A DNA stretch of 64,000 nt from assembly GCA_030429565.1 (NCBI GenBank), contig JAUIFE010000010.1, forward strand, positions 247,906-311,905. Direction: 5' to 3'. Under the pieces are notes generated by a model. It had not been told where the DNA came from and did not search any database. It was given only the letters and a program-made list of their open reading frames with translations. The DNA is from Holophagae bacterium (GTDB lineage: Bacteria; Acidobacteriota; Holophagae; Acanthopleuribacterales; Acanthopleuribacteraceae). Positions 36,901 to 45,454 of the stretch are shown here, piece after piece. Within the stretch, counting starts at the first letter, position 1. Every line of letters begins with the position of its first letter. The position numbers and the translations under genes are program-made.

Positions 36901-38096
36901 CGGGACACTTGCTCGACGATTTGAAGCACAATGTGGCGCGCGACAGCGATGTCACCGCCAAAGTCGACGCCACCGTTCATAGCCGCCTTATTCATGACGG
37001 CAGCACCTGGCGCCGCATCGCGGTGATTGTGCAGGGCTATCGCGCGGGCCGTGAAGACGCCCCGAGCGGTGACCGCACCGGAAATGTGGTCACCGCGCTC
37101 GATGTCACCGACCTCACCAATGAACCGATCCCCCTGTGGCAACGCCGCGAGCCCAATATGCAGGATATCGTCATGATTCCCAGTATTGGTTGGGTGGAAA
37201 CCAGCGATACGGACCGCGTGTGGGCGGTGGCCTATGCCTCCGGCGCCACGCCGGTGACAGGTCAAGCGCCGTCTTTCCGCGTGCTCGATATTGCCACCGG
37301 CGCCGAACTTGGCCTGTCCGGCAGCGTCGGCAGCCCGGCCGGTAACCACGTCATGCTGGGCTCGCCAGCCATGATCGACGCGGACAACAACGGTTTCATC
37401 GACCATTTAGTGGGCGCCACCTCACAGGGTTTGTTGTGGGTCAAAAACACCAAAACCGGCAATGATGTCACCCAGGCGGTTGCCGGCGCACGGTTCTTCC
37501 ACACACCCAACAGCCGCCCCAACGGCGATGTGATTCAACTGTTTATCGCGAGCAGCGACTCCCCGTTTCACTACGATGAAGCCGTGTATGGCAACGCCAA
37601 TTTTGTCAACCACGTCTATAGTCACGAGTACGACACCACCACCGGTACCTTCAGCTTCATCGGCAGCAACGCTTTGCCACCGCGTCACAAGGTCTTCGGC
37701 AGGCCGGCCCTGGTTGGCGACCGCTTGATTGTCGGCACCGCGACCGGAGACACCACCAGCATTTGTGACTTCGACCGCAACGATCCGGGCGACTTGCTTA
37801 ACTTCGCCGCCTCACGCGTCGGTCAAAACGATGCCTTGGTGGAGAGTGTCACCGATCTGTCGGCACCGATTGTCGGCGCCTTGGTCGTGCGCGACGGCGC
37901 GGTGGAAGTTCACAGTAACATGCAAGCCTCGTCAAGCACTGTCGACGACGCGGTTGCGGCGTTGAAACCGCCGGCCCGTCCGGGTCAATCGCGGGTGATG
38001 ACGATGAGCGGCGCGACCGTCTTCGGCGTGCTCGGTTGGGAAGACCTGCTGATGGACGCCATCACCCAGGCTTACCCCGGCCCATCGGCGCCCTAA
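33906..38096 (+). CDS. PilY1-like surface adhesin with DUF4114 and C-terminal beta-propeller
   Basis: The product is 1396 aa. The signal peptide is IMRHLPVFALLLLSLLNTPLLGQ. Near residues 90-140 lie thrombospondin-type-3-like Ca-binding repeats (DIDTNKDGLPD, DDDDLDGDGLINSLDDDDD). Around 560-580 a DUF4114 signature appears (WEDLFGGGDRDYEDVVFYV). The last 470 residues follow the PilY1/PilC propeller: LLVGAESGLVHCIDAGEW, GEELWAFVPGHLLDDL, HSRLIHDGSTWRRIAVIVQG, VVTALDVTDLTNEPIPLWQ. PilY1 proteins sit at type IV pilus tips and mediate adhesion and surface sensing. The start at 33906 is chosen because it begins the signal peptide and has AGAGAGGA upstream. It is followed by a strong terminator, so it is monocistronic; no other pilus genes are in the window. 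Confidence 0.85.
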   Translation: MIMRHLPVFALLLLSLLNTPLLGQDDCNQVTVNYHDSGFDPSDFLRPDAGVVIGDDVTLNTNQELDTDNLLLGLDQPFLVDFISEGAGANHMFGFFFLDIDTNKDGLPDFFQVGDDDDLDGDGLINSLDDDDDNDGILDVDDRQPPGVNSVAAEMFRNGPEAAAAGLHAGDYWQFVPNSLSSDPDYTGTFEHPGAHLYVDNHSRTTLNVPNGIPDMLETPDRNNSEGFIPPYAVDRGYLGRSVSQVVQRGFLGHFDYAGTPAGSLGGTSHWTGATIFYLADDDGPDGVSHHYANHTPYTDKNIQDGSSATDSLLDYNLYGSNNFNDSTAPDLVRNPDGTPKTAPNGQEYWRFRWYQSNVSGARELVFFLTVFYNGGVNTNNDNVNTYYSKSSFNPDTVRMNNIHPTSEKTTGDAYGETGFNNWYPYYPYNSPPPSRANDHDQLAAARFGAGTVWTDIATSPGGGSAPVAVNPANQAWVDEWANLEQSRVILQYRALRDWFDEANFDDPTVDANDIIDGRYGIDMNAENDSSLIRAINGRMVHLMVGAPEGSQDAWLLGWEDLFGGGDRDYEDVVFYVKREAGGILQSHNVAAESADLFDDFTITQVSFDFTDNFTSNNWNIPGRYISYSYSYDGNTWIPLLGTETPGNEHIPEIDRFQPSHGGSTVPGTGRVRRQVTIEIPVRTTEIYWRMEMATDNVDLFTPVLYEAEVGYQTLPHDFFYNAAVVTSSNMRYVPALETPSHDWDDRFRNRGHLYAQRWFNHGPVPTPLTYTVNPESTPESAPSDPNILWDAGITMRDRLGSHERLIYTALPAGGDPDFTNNMIRYQLQRDATDAAVVNAYEFQDMQIDGFWIHNFHDPAAPVPDHASSGLWLQNWLHGYRDVTISAGSVSIEGPTRDWILGGINRSAVDVVREPGLPAWIDGNDVPAELKRSYFEYLTSSSRNTDRTRLLVGAESGLVHCIDAGEWRPTVRTTGDAPADGHFEGDDFGTGEELWAFVPGHLLDDLKHNVARDSDVTAKVDATVHSRLIHDGSTWRRIAVIVQGYRAGREDAPSGDRTGNVVTALDVTDLTNEPIPLWQRREPNMQDIVMIPSIGWVETSDTDRVWAVAYASGATPVTGQAPSFRVLDIATGAELGLSGSVGSPAGNHVMLGSPAMIDADNNGFIDHLVGATSQGLLWVKNTKTGNDVTQAVAGARFFHTPNSRPNGDVIQLFIASSDSPFHYDEAVYGNANFVNHVYSHEYDTTTGTFSFIGSNALPPRHKVFGRPALVGDRLIVGTATGDTTSICDFDRNDPGDLLNFAASRVGQNDALVESVTDLSAPIVGALVVRDGAVEVHSNMQASSSTVDDAVAALKPPARPGQSRVMTMSGATVFGVLGWEDLLMDAITQAYPGPSAP

Positions 38097-38140
38097 TTTA
38101 CCCAGGCCAATTCGGCCAAGCCCGTGAGGGCATCCCTCAG

Positions 38141-38172
38141 CCCGGTCATTTCGGTGACCGGGTTTTTTTTTG
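38141..38172 (+). terminator. Strong intrinsic terminator after the PilY1-like gene
   Basis: CCCGGTCA-TTTCGG-TGACCGGG forms an 8-bp stem directly followed by about ten T, 45 nt past the stop codon. The remaining space to 38683 shows no supported gene. Confidence 0.9.
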
Positions 38173-38683
38173 TCGGCAATGCACATTCTCTGCACCGACA
38201 AGGTGACTCCTTATAGGACACAGAACAGCTAGCGTAAGCGCTTCGTCACGACGCCATCACAAAACCAGTGAAGCTGCAACGTACCATCAAAAGGCACGCC
38301 GTACTTTTCGAGTACACCGGTGCTTGTTCCAACCCACTTCGAGCCCACCTTTTGGACGATGGCATCCCGCCGAATAACACACTGAAGATTGAAAAAGTTA
38401 ACGAATACCTCTTGTGCGGCCTCCGTACTAAGTCACAAGATCGTGATGACCGGAAGGCCGATCATCACGATTTTATTGCTTCACCTAAACTAAGCGATTC
38501 AAGGCATCAAGGTTTCACTATCTTCAGGTTGGTAACAACTCGTAAAACCCACGATAATCCGACCAGTGAATAAGCATTCTTTCTAACATTTAGAACAACT
38601 TCATTCACCCGAATCGCGCCGTCTAGAATTTGTGATTGTTGGCTACCGAAGGCAAGAGCCCACGGTAACCTAAAGAACGCCAA

Positions 38684-39367
38684 TCACAATCCATTGGGAT
38701 TATAGTTCAACGGTCGATAAACATGAAACAAGGCTTTATATCGGTACTCACGGTTGACATCACCGAGCCCACGGCCACTCGTATTTTCACTTTGATAGGT
38801 AAGACGAATTTTATTGTAGCCTTGCGCTCTCGAGTTATAGCCAGTCACAAGCATGGCGTGGTCCATAACCTTGTCACCATTCCAATCCGCAAAAACCACA
38901 TCACCAACACGAACCTTAGTAACATCTAGGTAGTCATATTTTGTATCATTGGTGACGTACTCAAAGTGAAGCCCTTTGTAAGAAATCCGATTGTAACCAG
39001 CATATTCGTACATCTTATTAGCACCGGTAAAAGCAGGACCGCGATCGCCGTAGTGGTGAAAATACCATTGATAGATCGATGTTGAACTATCATCGATATC
39101 AAAATCGTAACGACGCGCATAAACGGTATGCGGGTCAACCGAGCGGATAAATCCGGCAATGAGACACTGACTTACGAAATTCGTGCAATTTCCGCCAATC
39201 ACCTCTCCGTCAAAGTCCCCAAACGGATTCTGATGTGGTCGGGATCCGTAATTGGTATCGTAATTACGTTGGGCGTAAGCAGCCGCATACGACCCACTAT
39301 AACTTCTAAAGTCATCGCCAAAAGCAGCAGAAAAGGTCATCAAGAGGGCAAAACAGGCGGTCTTCAT
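38684..39367 (-). CDS. Secreted amidase-domain protein (Amidase_6-like cysteine hydrolase)
   Basis: The product is 227 aa with a short signal peptide (MKTACFALLMTFSAAFG). The mature domain starts SYAAAYAQRNYDTNY, then GEVIGGNCTNFVSQCLIAG with the likely nucleophile Cys61, later VGDVVFADWNG and MDHAMLVTGYN with the likely catalytic His. This arrangement is that of the PF12671 'putative amidase' (NlpC/CHAP-like papain fold). Members are thought to cut peptidoglycan peptides or other amide bonds. AAGGAGAG lies 8 nt before the ATG. Composition is AT-richer than most of the window. It stands alone. Confidence 0.82.
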   Translation of the reverse strand: MKTACFALLMTFSAAFGDDFRSYSGSYAAAYAQRNYDTNYGSRPHQNPFGDFDGEVIGGNCTNFVSQCLIAGFIRSVDPHTVYARRYDFDIDDSSTSIYQWYFHHYGDRGPAFTGANKMYEYAGYNRISYKGLHFEYVTNDTKYDYLDVTKVRVGDVVFADWNGDKVMDHAMLVTGYNSRAQGYNKIRLTYQSENTSGRGLGDVNREYRYKALFHVYRPLNYNPNGL

Positions 39368-39591
39368 CAGGCTCTCCTTTTTTTAAAACACCATAATCAC
39401 TTCAATACAGTGCCTTATTAGTTCAATGGTAAACTAAAATCAAGACAACAAAATCTCGATCAACTAATCAAGACAACGTCTCTCTTTTGTTTCACTCAAA
39501 GAATGATTAAACAATACACCAGCGAACCCAATTCAACGATCCTTATAATCACTCTATTTAGTGAGCCATAATCACCTATACCTAACTAAGT

Positions 39592-39715
39592 AAATTTACT
39601 CAGACTTTGCCACACCCACCTTTGCCATCGCTGACAAACCACTGCGATGAATAGCAGTCTGGGTTTCACCGTTCTCGAACAGCACCACAATCCCCCCCTG
39701 CTCGTCGGCCGTTTC
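39592..39715 (-). pseudogene. Possible C-terminal remnant of a lost gene
   Basis: Within a gene-poor stretch (39368-40346) the minus strand holds about 40 codons ending in a stop. They read like real protein (GGIVVLFENGETQTAIHRSG, then LSAMAKVGVAKSE) but follow a stop codon and lack any start. It is most likely a relic. The rest of this stretch shows nothing I can support. Confidence 0.3.
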
Positions 39716-40346
39716 TTACCTAAGCCAAGCAATTCTTGGCAGCGAAATCACACATGATTCCAGTCTGCAACATCTCGCAAAACTACGAGATGTACTTACC
39801 ATCCCGGCGAGGCATCTGGAGAGAAAGCGATAATGAATACCTCATAGCAAATCCTGGCTCGTCAAGCTACCGTCGTATTTCGACCATTATCAGATGAACC
39901 GCCAGCCCTGAGTCATTCACGGCCCTATCCTTTGCTTCGACGAGCTATTCGTCATGTTATTGTGCCCCTTCTTACTTTATCCTCGGTGGTCACGACCCTA
40001 AGAACTGCGATAAGAGCGAGAAGATTTGGCTAAAATCCTGAGGCGAAATAGCTTACAAAAAGCGAAGGCACACCAACCGGGTGCCGTGAGCATTTTCACA
40101 GGCTGTTGCAACCCGGAGATTTAGCTAAAACCACTGCGAGTTATCGCGCTTCTTAGGACAAAAACCGCGAATACACGTTTGACACGGCCAAAAACTCGCT
40201 GCAGTCGTTCTTGACGGCATGGGTTCCGCTTGCCCAATGTCGCGACCCTTTGTTTGCGTTTCTCGCTTCAGATTAGGTCAAGGTCACCACCCAAGACGGT
40301 TGCGTGATTGAACCAAATATCAAAACAACCCTATCGGAGCCCCTGC

Positions 40347-40847
40347 ATGACGAGCCCTTACCAATCTCCCGAAGCAAGTGTCCCCTTACTCGATTCAAAG
40401 CCCGCAAAACTGAGAAACCTGCGTGTGTTGGTCGGTTTCAACATTTTTATTTACGGAAGTGGTTTTGCCCTACTGCTTATCACCTTTTTTGGACACGTCC
40501 TGGGCTTTTCGGAAGCTGACGGCAAGATCGGCGAGGCCGAAACCCGTGCCCTCTTCATGCCCAGTTGGATCCTGTCCGCATTCGGGCTCTGTGGCTGCTG
40601 GGGTTTGTGGCGCCTAAAAGCGTGGGGGGTAGCCTGTTACATCTTTGTTTGGCTGGGTTTCCAAATACAAGCCTACAACTTGGGCCTGTTTTTTCCACAC
40701 AACTTCCATTTCACCTGGAGCGACATCCTTGCCGTTGCCATTTTGAATCTCATTCAGTTTGGCATTCCCATATGCTCGGTGTTTCACTTTTGGCGGCGCC
40801 GCTCTTTCTTTTCCGCGGGCATTCCGTTTAAAGCCCAACAGGCTTAA
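40347..40847 (+). CDS. Small four-helix membrane protein, function unknown
   Basis: The product is 166 aa. After a polar start (MTSPYQSPEASVPLL) come four hydrophobic segments: VGFNIFIYGSGFALLLITFF, MPSWILSAFGLCGCWGLWRL, WGVACYIFVWLGFQIQAY and ILAVAILNLIQFGIPICSVF. It ends in a basic tail (FWRRRSFF), which suits an inner-membrane protein with cytoplasmic ends. GGAG lies 7 nt before the chosen ATG. I do not recognise a family. It is convergent with the next gene. Confidence 0.75.
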   Translation: MTSPYQSPEASVPLLDSKPAKLRNLRVLVGFNIFIYGSGFALLLITFFGHVLGFSEADGKIGEAETRALFMPSWILSAFGLCGCWGLWRLKAWGVACYIFVWLGFQIQAYNLGLFFPHNFHFTWSDILAVAILNLIQFGIPICSVFHFWRRRSFFSAGIPFKAQQA

Positions 40848-40868
40848 AACCAAACACAACCACGGCAC

Positions 40869-41303
40869 TCAAGGCATTGAGGAACCACGCCCACTTTCGA
40901 AAAACAAGTACTCGACCTCGCCGTGTTCATTGGCGTGGATGTTGGCCAAGCCATCGTTATGACACTGATCCAGCAGCACCTTGACTTCCCGTGACGGCAT
41001 TTCCAGCTCCATGGTGGCGACGGCCACGGTTAACTTACCGTTGTGATTGCGAGCCAATTGCAAGAGCTTGCGCTCCATCGCCTCACCTGCATTGCGTTTC
41101 ATACGTTGTCGGGTCGAGATGACCAAAAATACACCGGCCACCATCGGCCCAATCCCCAACAAGGTCATCATGATGAGATCCGGGATCAAATTGTTGGTGC
41201 GTTCGGGATCGTTGAGATGGATCACGGAACCCAAGGTCAAGAGTGCACCAACCCCAAACATCGCGACACCAACCAGGATCAGCAGTACGTCGACAGCTTT
41301 CAC
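40869..41303 (-). CDS. Membrane protein with two helices and a winged-helix-like cytoplasmic tail
   Basis: The product is 144 aa. Two membrane segments (VDVLLILVGVAMFGVGALLTL and LIMMTLLGIGPMVAGVFLVI) are followed by a basic stretch (TRQRMKRNAGEAMERKLLQL). About 60 residues then read like a small winged helix (GKLTVAVATMELEMPSREVKVLLDQCHNDGLANIHANEHGEVEYLF). The start used is GTG at 41303, with AGGTGA 6 nt upstream; a GTG at 41312 is the alternative. It may be a membrane-bound regulator, but no target is evident. Confidence 0.7.
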   Translation of the reverse strand: MKAVDVLLILVGVAMFGVGALLTLGSVIHLNDPERTNNLIPDLIMMTLLGIGPMVAGVFLVISTRQRMKRNAGEAMERKLLQLARNHNGKLTVAVATMELEMPSREVKVLLDQCHNDGLANIHANEHGEVEYLFFESGRGSSMP

Positions 41304-41487
41304 GAGAATCACCTGTATTTTGTAGCTTTGCCGAAGATTATACCCGATTCGTGCACTTCCCCGCGCTGGAATGTCGCAAACCCCTCACGCCATGCCTTTT
41401 ACGCCGGGCACCCTTGACTTGGCCGACGACTGTGCTAGGTTGAGCAGGTCATCTTATGTAACTTTATTTAAATGAACAGGCAGTACC

Positions 41488-42837
41488 ATGCCGCAGACGT
41501 ATGCCACCGCCCAAGTTGAAGCCTTGGCGCCTGATCCGAAATCACTTAAAGCCGGTCGTGGTTTGATGAAAGCGAGCAAATGGCCACGACGCGGTGTGTC
41601 CGACGACACCCTTTGGGGCGAGTGCCAAGGCAGCGGCAAATCACCCTACCAAATCGCTGTCGACCTCGGCGAACCGGCCTTCAAATGCAGTTGTCCCAGC
41701 CGCAAATTCCCTTGTAAACACGGTTTAGCGCTGCTGCTGTCCTGGGCCGAACAAAGGTCTGATTTTGTCGAAGGCCCCGCGCCTGATTGGGCGAAAGCTT
41801 GGCAAAGTGCTCGCCGTCAACGCGCCCAGCAGCGCGCCGCCAAAGCCGGAACATCGGGAGCGGTCAGCGCCGATCCCGCCGCAAAAAACAAACGCGACGC
41901 GCAACGTCGGCGGCGTATGACCGAAGGCGTCGAAGAACACAAGTTGTGGCTACGCGATCTTGTTGCCGCCGGCTTGGCCCAAGCACCGACGCAAGAAGCC
42001 GGCTACTGGAAAACAGCAGCAGCCCGTTTGGTCGACGCCCAGGCACCGGGATTGGCGGCACGGGTCGGCGCCATGCGTGACGCCGTTTTTAGTGGTGAAA
42101 ACTGGGCGCCTCGCTTGCTCGACCGGCTCGGCACAACCGCGCTGCTTCTTGAGGCGTTTGAAAAAATCGACCAACAGCCGCCGCCTTTTCAGGCCGATAT
42201 TTGGACGATGCTGGGACGACCGCAGGACAAGAACGAAGTCATCAGCGAAGGTGAAAGACAACGTGACGCGTGGTTTGTGCTGGGTCAAACGCTGGAAAAG
42301 CGCGATCAAATTCTCGAACAGCGCATTTGGCTACAAGGTCACGAAAGCGGCCGTTTCGCGCTCATTCTTCATTTCGCCGCCGCCAATCAATCGCTCGACG
42401 TCGGTTTTCAGCCAGGCTGGACTGTACCCGCCGAACTCGTCTTTTATCCCTCCGCAACGCCGCTGCGCGCGCTGGTGGTAACCCGGGAAGCGAATCAGAA
42501 GCGGTCGCCGCGCCCTGGTGAGCCCGATTGGCAAACGGCCTTCGCCGCTGTCGGCGCTGTGCAAGCGGAAAACCCGTGGCGCGATGTTTTTCCGGTTTTA
42601 CTGGAGCACGCGCGCTTGGTTCCATCCTCGGCGGACGGCGCACCGGCAACCTGCCGCGACCAGACCGGGGCGGAAGTGGAACTTCACCCGAGTTTCGCCA
42701 ACCTGTGGGACGGGCTCGCCCTTAGCGGCGGTGCACCGACGCCCCTCTTCGGCGAATGGCAACCCCATCGCGGCTTTTTACCGCTGGCGGGTTATTTCGA
42801 CCAACAATGGATACCCTTCAGCGGCGGTGACGCATGA
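41488..42837 (+). CDS. SWIM zinc-finger protein, first gene of the MoxR/VWA operon
   Basis: The product is 449 aa. The SWIM motif CxCx6CxH is complete in FKCSCPSRKFPCKHGLAL (Cys67, Cys69, Cys76, His78) and would bind zinc. SWIM domains bind DNA or proteins. After it comes an Arg/Ala-rich linker (RRQRAQQRAAKAG; KRDAQRRRRMTEG) and a helical and beta region of unknown fold. Its stop overlaps the next start (ATGA), beginning a chain of five coupled genes. This set, SWIM - DUF5691 - MoxR - DUF5682 - VWA, is found together in diverse bacteria (from memory), and its task is not established. Confidence 0.88.
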   Translation: MPQTYATAQVEALAPDPKSLKAGRGLMKASKWPRRGVSDDTLWGECQGSGKSPYQIAVDLGEPAFKCSCPSRKFPCKHGLALLLSWAEQRSDFVEGPAPDWAKAWQSARRQRAQQRAAKAGTSGAVSADPAAKNKRDAQRRRRMTEGVEEHKLWLRDLVAAGLAQAPTQEAGYWKTAAARLVDAQAPGLAARVGAMRDAVFSGENWAPRLLDRLGTTALLLEAFEKIDQQPPPFQADIWTMLGRPQDKNEVISEGERQRDAWFVLGQTLEKRDQILEQRIWLQGHESGRFALILHFAAANQSLDVGFQPGWTVPAELVFYPSATPLRALVVTREANQKRSPRPGEPDWQTAFAAVGAVQAENPWRDVFPVLLEHARLVPSSADGAPATCRDQTGAEVELHPSFANLWDGLALSGGAPTPLFGEWQPHRGFLPLAGYFDQQWIPFSGGDA

Positions 42838-44375
42838 GCACACTCGCACAACTGGCCGCCAAACTTATGGTCGGCGGCAGTCGCGGACCGCAAGCCCCAC
42901 TCACGGCTGCGGGGAAATTAGGCGAATTGCTGGCCGACCTGCAGCATCAAAGTGACGACACGGCGTTGACACAACTGCAAATGGCGGCGGCGCTTGCCGT
43001 GTACGAACGCGTTGGGGTAGCGGCCAGACAAGCCGACAGCCCGGCGCCGACACCGGCACCGCCACAAGCCGATTATGACGCGGCTGACAGCGCGGCGGCG
43101 CGACTCGGCCAACAACTGATCGACCTCGGTGACAACCTTCTGATTGGGCGCTGGTTCGCGGCCATGGAACAAAGCGGCCGCTTTGTTGCGCCGCTCTTAC
43201 TACCCAAGGTGCTGCGCTACGTTTCGGTAGTGCGCGACTTGAAACCGCGCCTGCCCGCCTTGCTGGGACCACGCGGTCAATGGCTGGCCACGCTGAACCC
43301 AGCGTGGCGGCCATGGGTGACCGCCACGCCGACTACCACCGACAATAGCGCCGTCTGGAAAACCGGCACGCTCGCCGAGCGCTGTGCCTACCTGGCCGAG
43401 CTGCGTGACCACGACAAACAAGCCGCACGCAACCTGGTAGCAACCACCTTTGAGAAGGAAAACGCCAAAACGCGTCTCGCTCTTTTGGAACTCTGGAAAA
43501 CGGCACCCGACGCCGGCGACCGTGACTTCCTTAACGCGCGCCTTACCGATCGATCCAAAAACGTGCGCCTCTTGGCAGCCGACTTGCTCAGCCGTTTGCC
43601 GGACAGCGCCTTTTCCCAACGCATGATCGCGCGCGTACAAGCACTTCTAAAGCTCTCCACCAAAGTCGGTTTCCGCCTCAATCCACCGCAAACCTTTGAT
43701 CCGGCCTGGAGCAACGATCAGCTCCAGCCGAAACGGGACGGCACCTTTCCCTCCGCTTTGGGCCAACGGGCGTGGTGGCTGTATCAGCTCCTCAAATACA
43801 CACCGCTCGATTTTTGGCAAACGGCGACCAACCTAAGCCCCAGTGACTGCTTACTCGCCGCCGCACGCGGTGAATGGTTCGTGGCGGCGGGACGCGCCTG
43901 GGCGCACGCAGCCTTGTTACAGCAACATCCAGATTGGGCCGAGGCCCTGCTGCTGCACGACCCCGACACCTTTCACCTGACCCGACGCGAAACCCTAGAA
44001 CTGCTGAATTTATTATCGACCGAGCGCTACGAACAAAGCTTGCAGCGCATGTTAACCCGCGATAAAGACGCGGGCAGTGCGCTGCAGTTAGCGGTCGATG
44101 TAGGCAGTCGCCGGGTTTGGTCAACGCCGGTTGGTCAAACGGTCCTGGAGCGCTTCATTGCCGAGGCCACACCAAAAAGCCAAAGTGGCCGCAACTGGCA
44201 CTTGTTGCACGTCTTGCCGCAAATCGCTTACGCGCTGCCGGCGTCGCTTTACAACCACCTTCCGGAACCTTTTCAAGGCGAAGGCGTCTGGCCCGAACTG
44301 GCCCAAGCCATGGAACGCTTCCACCAAATTATCAGCCTGCGAAAGGCGCTCTACGAGGAGTACGGTTTTGAATAA
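42834..44375 (+). CDS. DUF5691-like protein
   Basis: The product is 513 aa, almost entirely helical, with HEAT-like stretches (TRLALLELWKTAPDAGDRDFLNARLTD, SKNVRLLAADLLSRLP). The position between a SWIM protein and a MoxR ATPase is what is expected for DUF5691. It has no signal peptide or membrane segment. It overlaps the previous gene by 4 nt and the MoxR gene by 8 nt. A scaffold or adaptor role in the complex is inference. Confidence 0.8.
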   Translation: MSTLAQLAAKLMVGGSRGPQAPLTAAGKLGELLADLQHQSDDTALTQLQMAAALAVYERVGVAARQADSPAPTPAPPQADYDAADSAAARLGQQLIDLGDNLLIGRWFAAMEQSGRFVAPLLLPKVLRYVSVVRDLKPRLPALLGPRGQWLATLNPAWRPWVTATPTTTDNSAVWKTGTLAERCAYLAELRDHDKQAARNLVATTFEKENAKTRLALLELWKTAPDAGDRDFLNARLTDRSKNVRLLAADLLSRLPDSAFSQRMIARVQALLKLSTKVGFRLNPPQTFDPAWSNDQLQPKRDGTFPSALGQRAWWLYQLLKYTPLDFWQTATNLSPSDCLLAAARGEWFVAAGRAWAHAALLQQHPDWAEALLLHDPDTFHLTRRETLELLNLLSTERYEQSLQRMLTRDKDAGSALQLAVDVGSRRVWSTPVGQTVLERFIAEATPKSQSGRNWHLLHVLPQIAYALPASLYNHLPEPFQGEGVWPELAQAMERFHQIISLRKALYEEYGFE

Positions 44376-45447
44376 TATCCTGCGCCGACAGGCCGAAGAC
44401 CAATTCGCCGAAGAACTGGCGGAACTGCGCAAAGCCGATGATTTAGCCCGTCCCGAGAATTGGGCCATGTCGCCCCAGGCGGTGGTGACCTATCTAATGG
44501 GCGGCACGCTTGCCAATGGTTTCACCGTCAGCGCCAAATACATCGGCAACCGCCGTCTAATGGAAATAGCCGCGGCAACCTTGGCAACGGATCGCGCGCT
44601 GCTGCTTTACGGCGTGCCAGGTACCGCCAAGTCCTGGGTTTCGGAGCACCTGGCGGCGGCGATTACCGGCGACTCGACGCTCCTCATTCAAGGCACGGCC
44701 GGCACCAGCGAGGAAGCGATTCGTTACGGCTGGAACTACGCACGACTCTTAGCGCAAGGGCCCAGTGAAGAAGCCTTGGTAGCAAGCCCGTTGATTCGCG
44801 CCATGGAGGCGGGTAAGTTGGCGCGCATCGAAGAGTTAACCCGCATTCCGGCCGATGTGCAGGACAGCTTGATTACGATTCTTTCGGAGAAGGCGCTGCC
44901 GGTCCCAGAGCTCAACACCCAGGTCCAAGCGCGCCGTGGCTTTAACGTGATCGCCACGGCCAACAATCGCGACAAAGGTGTAAACGAATTGAGCAGCGCC
45001 CTCAAGCGGCGCTTCAATACCGTCATTTTGCCCTTGCCGGACAGCATGGACCAGGAAATCGCCATCGTCGAAAAACGCGTGAACGAACATCGCACGGTGC
45101 TGGCCCTGCCGGCCGAAGCGCCGGCGGCGGAAGAAATTCGGCGCGTGGTGACGATCTTCCGCGAGTTGCGAGCGGGTCGTACCGAAGACGGCAAAAACAA
45201 ACTCAAATCGCCCAGCGGCACGCTTAGCACGGCCGAGGCGATCTCGGTAATGGGCAGTGGTCTCGCGCTGGCGGGCCATTTTGGCGATGGCTGCCTGCGT
45301 CCGGCCGATTTGGCCGCCGGCCTGATTGGTGCGGTGGTGAAGGATCCGGTGCAGGACCGCATTGTCTGGAACGAATACTTGGAAACGGTGGTCAAGGAGC
45401 GCGACGATTGGGCCGACCTTTACCGCGTTTGCCGCGAGCTGGATTGA
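44368..45447 (+). CDS. MoxR-type AAA+ ATPase
   Basis: The product is 359 aa. Walker A is YGVPGTAKSW (residues 81-90), of the MoxR GxxGxAKS type. Walker B is LARIEELTRIP, sensor 1 is NVIATANNRDKG, and the arginine-finger region is LSSALKRRFN. MoxR ATPases work as chaperones that load or remodel VWA-domain partners, matching the VWA gene at the end of this operon. The start is taken as TTG at 44368, because GAGGAG lies 7 nt upstream inside the preceding gene and the homologous part begins there (LNNILRRQAEDQFAEEL). The frame continues upstream, but only as an out-of-frame overlap with the DUF5691 gene. Confidence 0.92.
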   Translation: MNNILRRQAEDQFAEELAELRKADDLARPENWAMSPQAVVTYLMGGTLANGFTVSAKYIGNRRLMEIAAATLATDRALLLYGVPGTAKSWVSEHLAAAITGDSTLLIQGTAGTSEEAIRYGWNYARLLAQGPSEEALVASPLIRAMEAGKLARIEELTRIPADVQDSLITILSEKALPVPELNTQVQARRGFNVIATANNRDKGVNELSSALKRRFNTVILPLPDSMDQEIAIVEKRVNEHRTVLALPAEAPAAEEIRRVVTIFRELRAGRTEDGKNKLKSPSGTLSTAEAISVMGSGLALAGHFGDGCLRPADLAAGLIGAVVKDPVQDRIVWNEYLETVVKERDDWADLYRVCRELD

Positions 45448-45454
45448 GGCGGCA

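Noticed and set aside
38268..38573. Plus-strand frame of 101 aa after the PilY1 terminator
   Set aside because: No ribosome site, no recognisable domain and no codon pattern like neighbours; probably chance.
33000..40170. Possible dispersed repeat between about 33090 and 40090 (GAGCATTTT..., TGTTGCA)
   Set aside because: Only short, imperfect stretches match by eye; not enough to call a repeat without an alignment.
44131..44367. Upstream extension of the MoxR frame
   Set aside because: It would overlap the end of the DUF5691 gene by 245 nt and encodes non-homologous, Arg/Ser-rich sequence. MoxR similarity begins at 44368.
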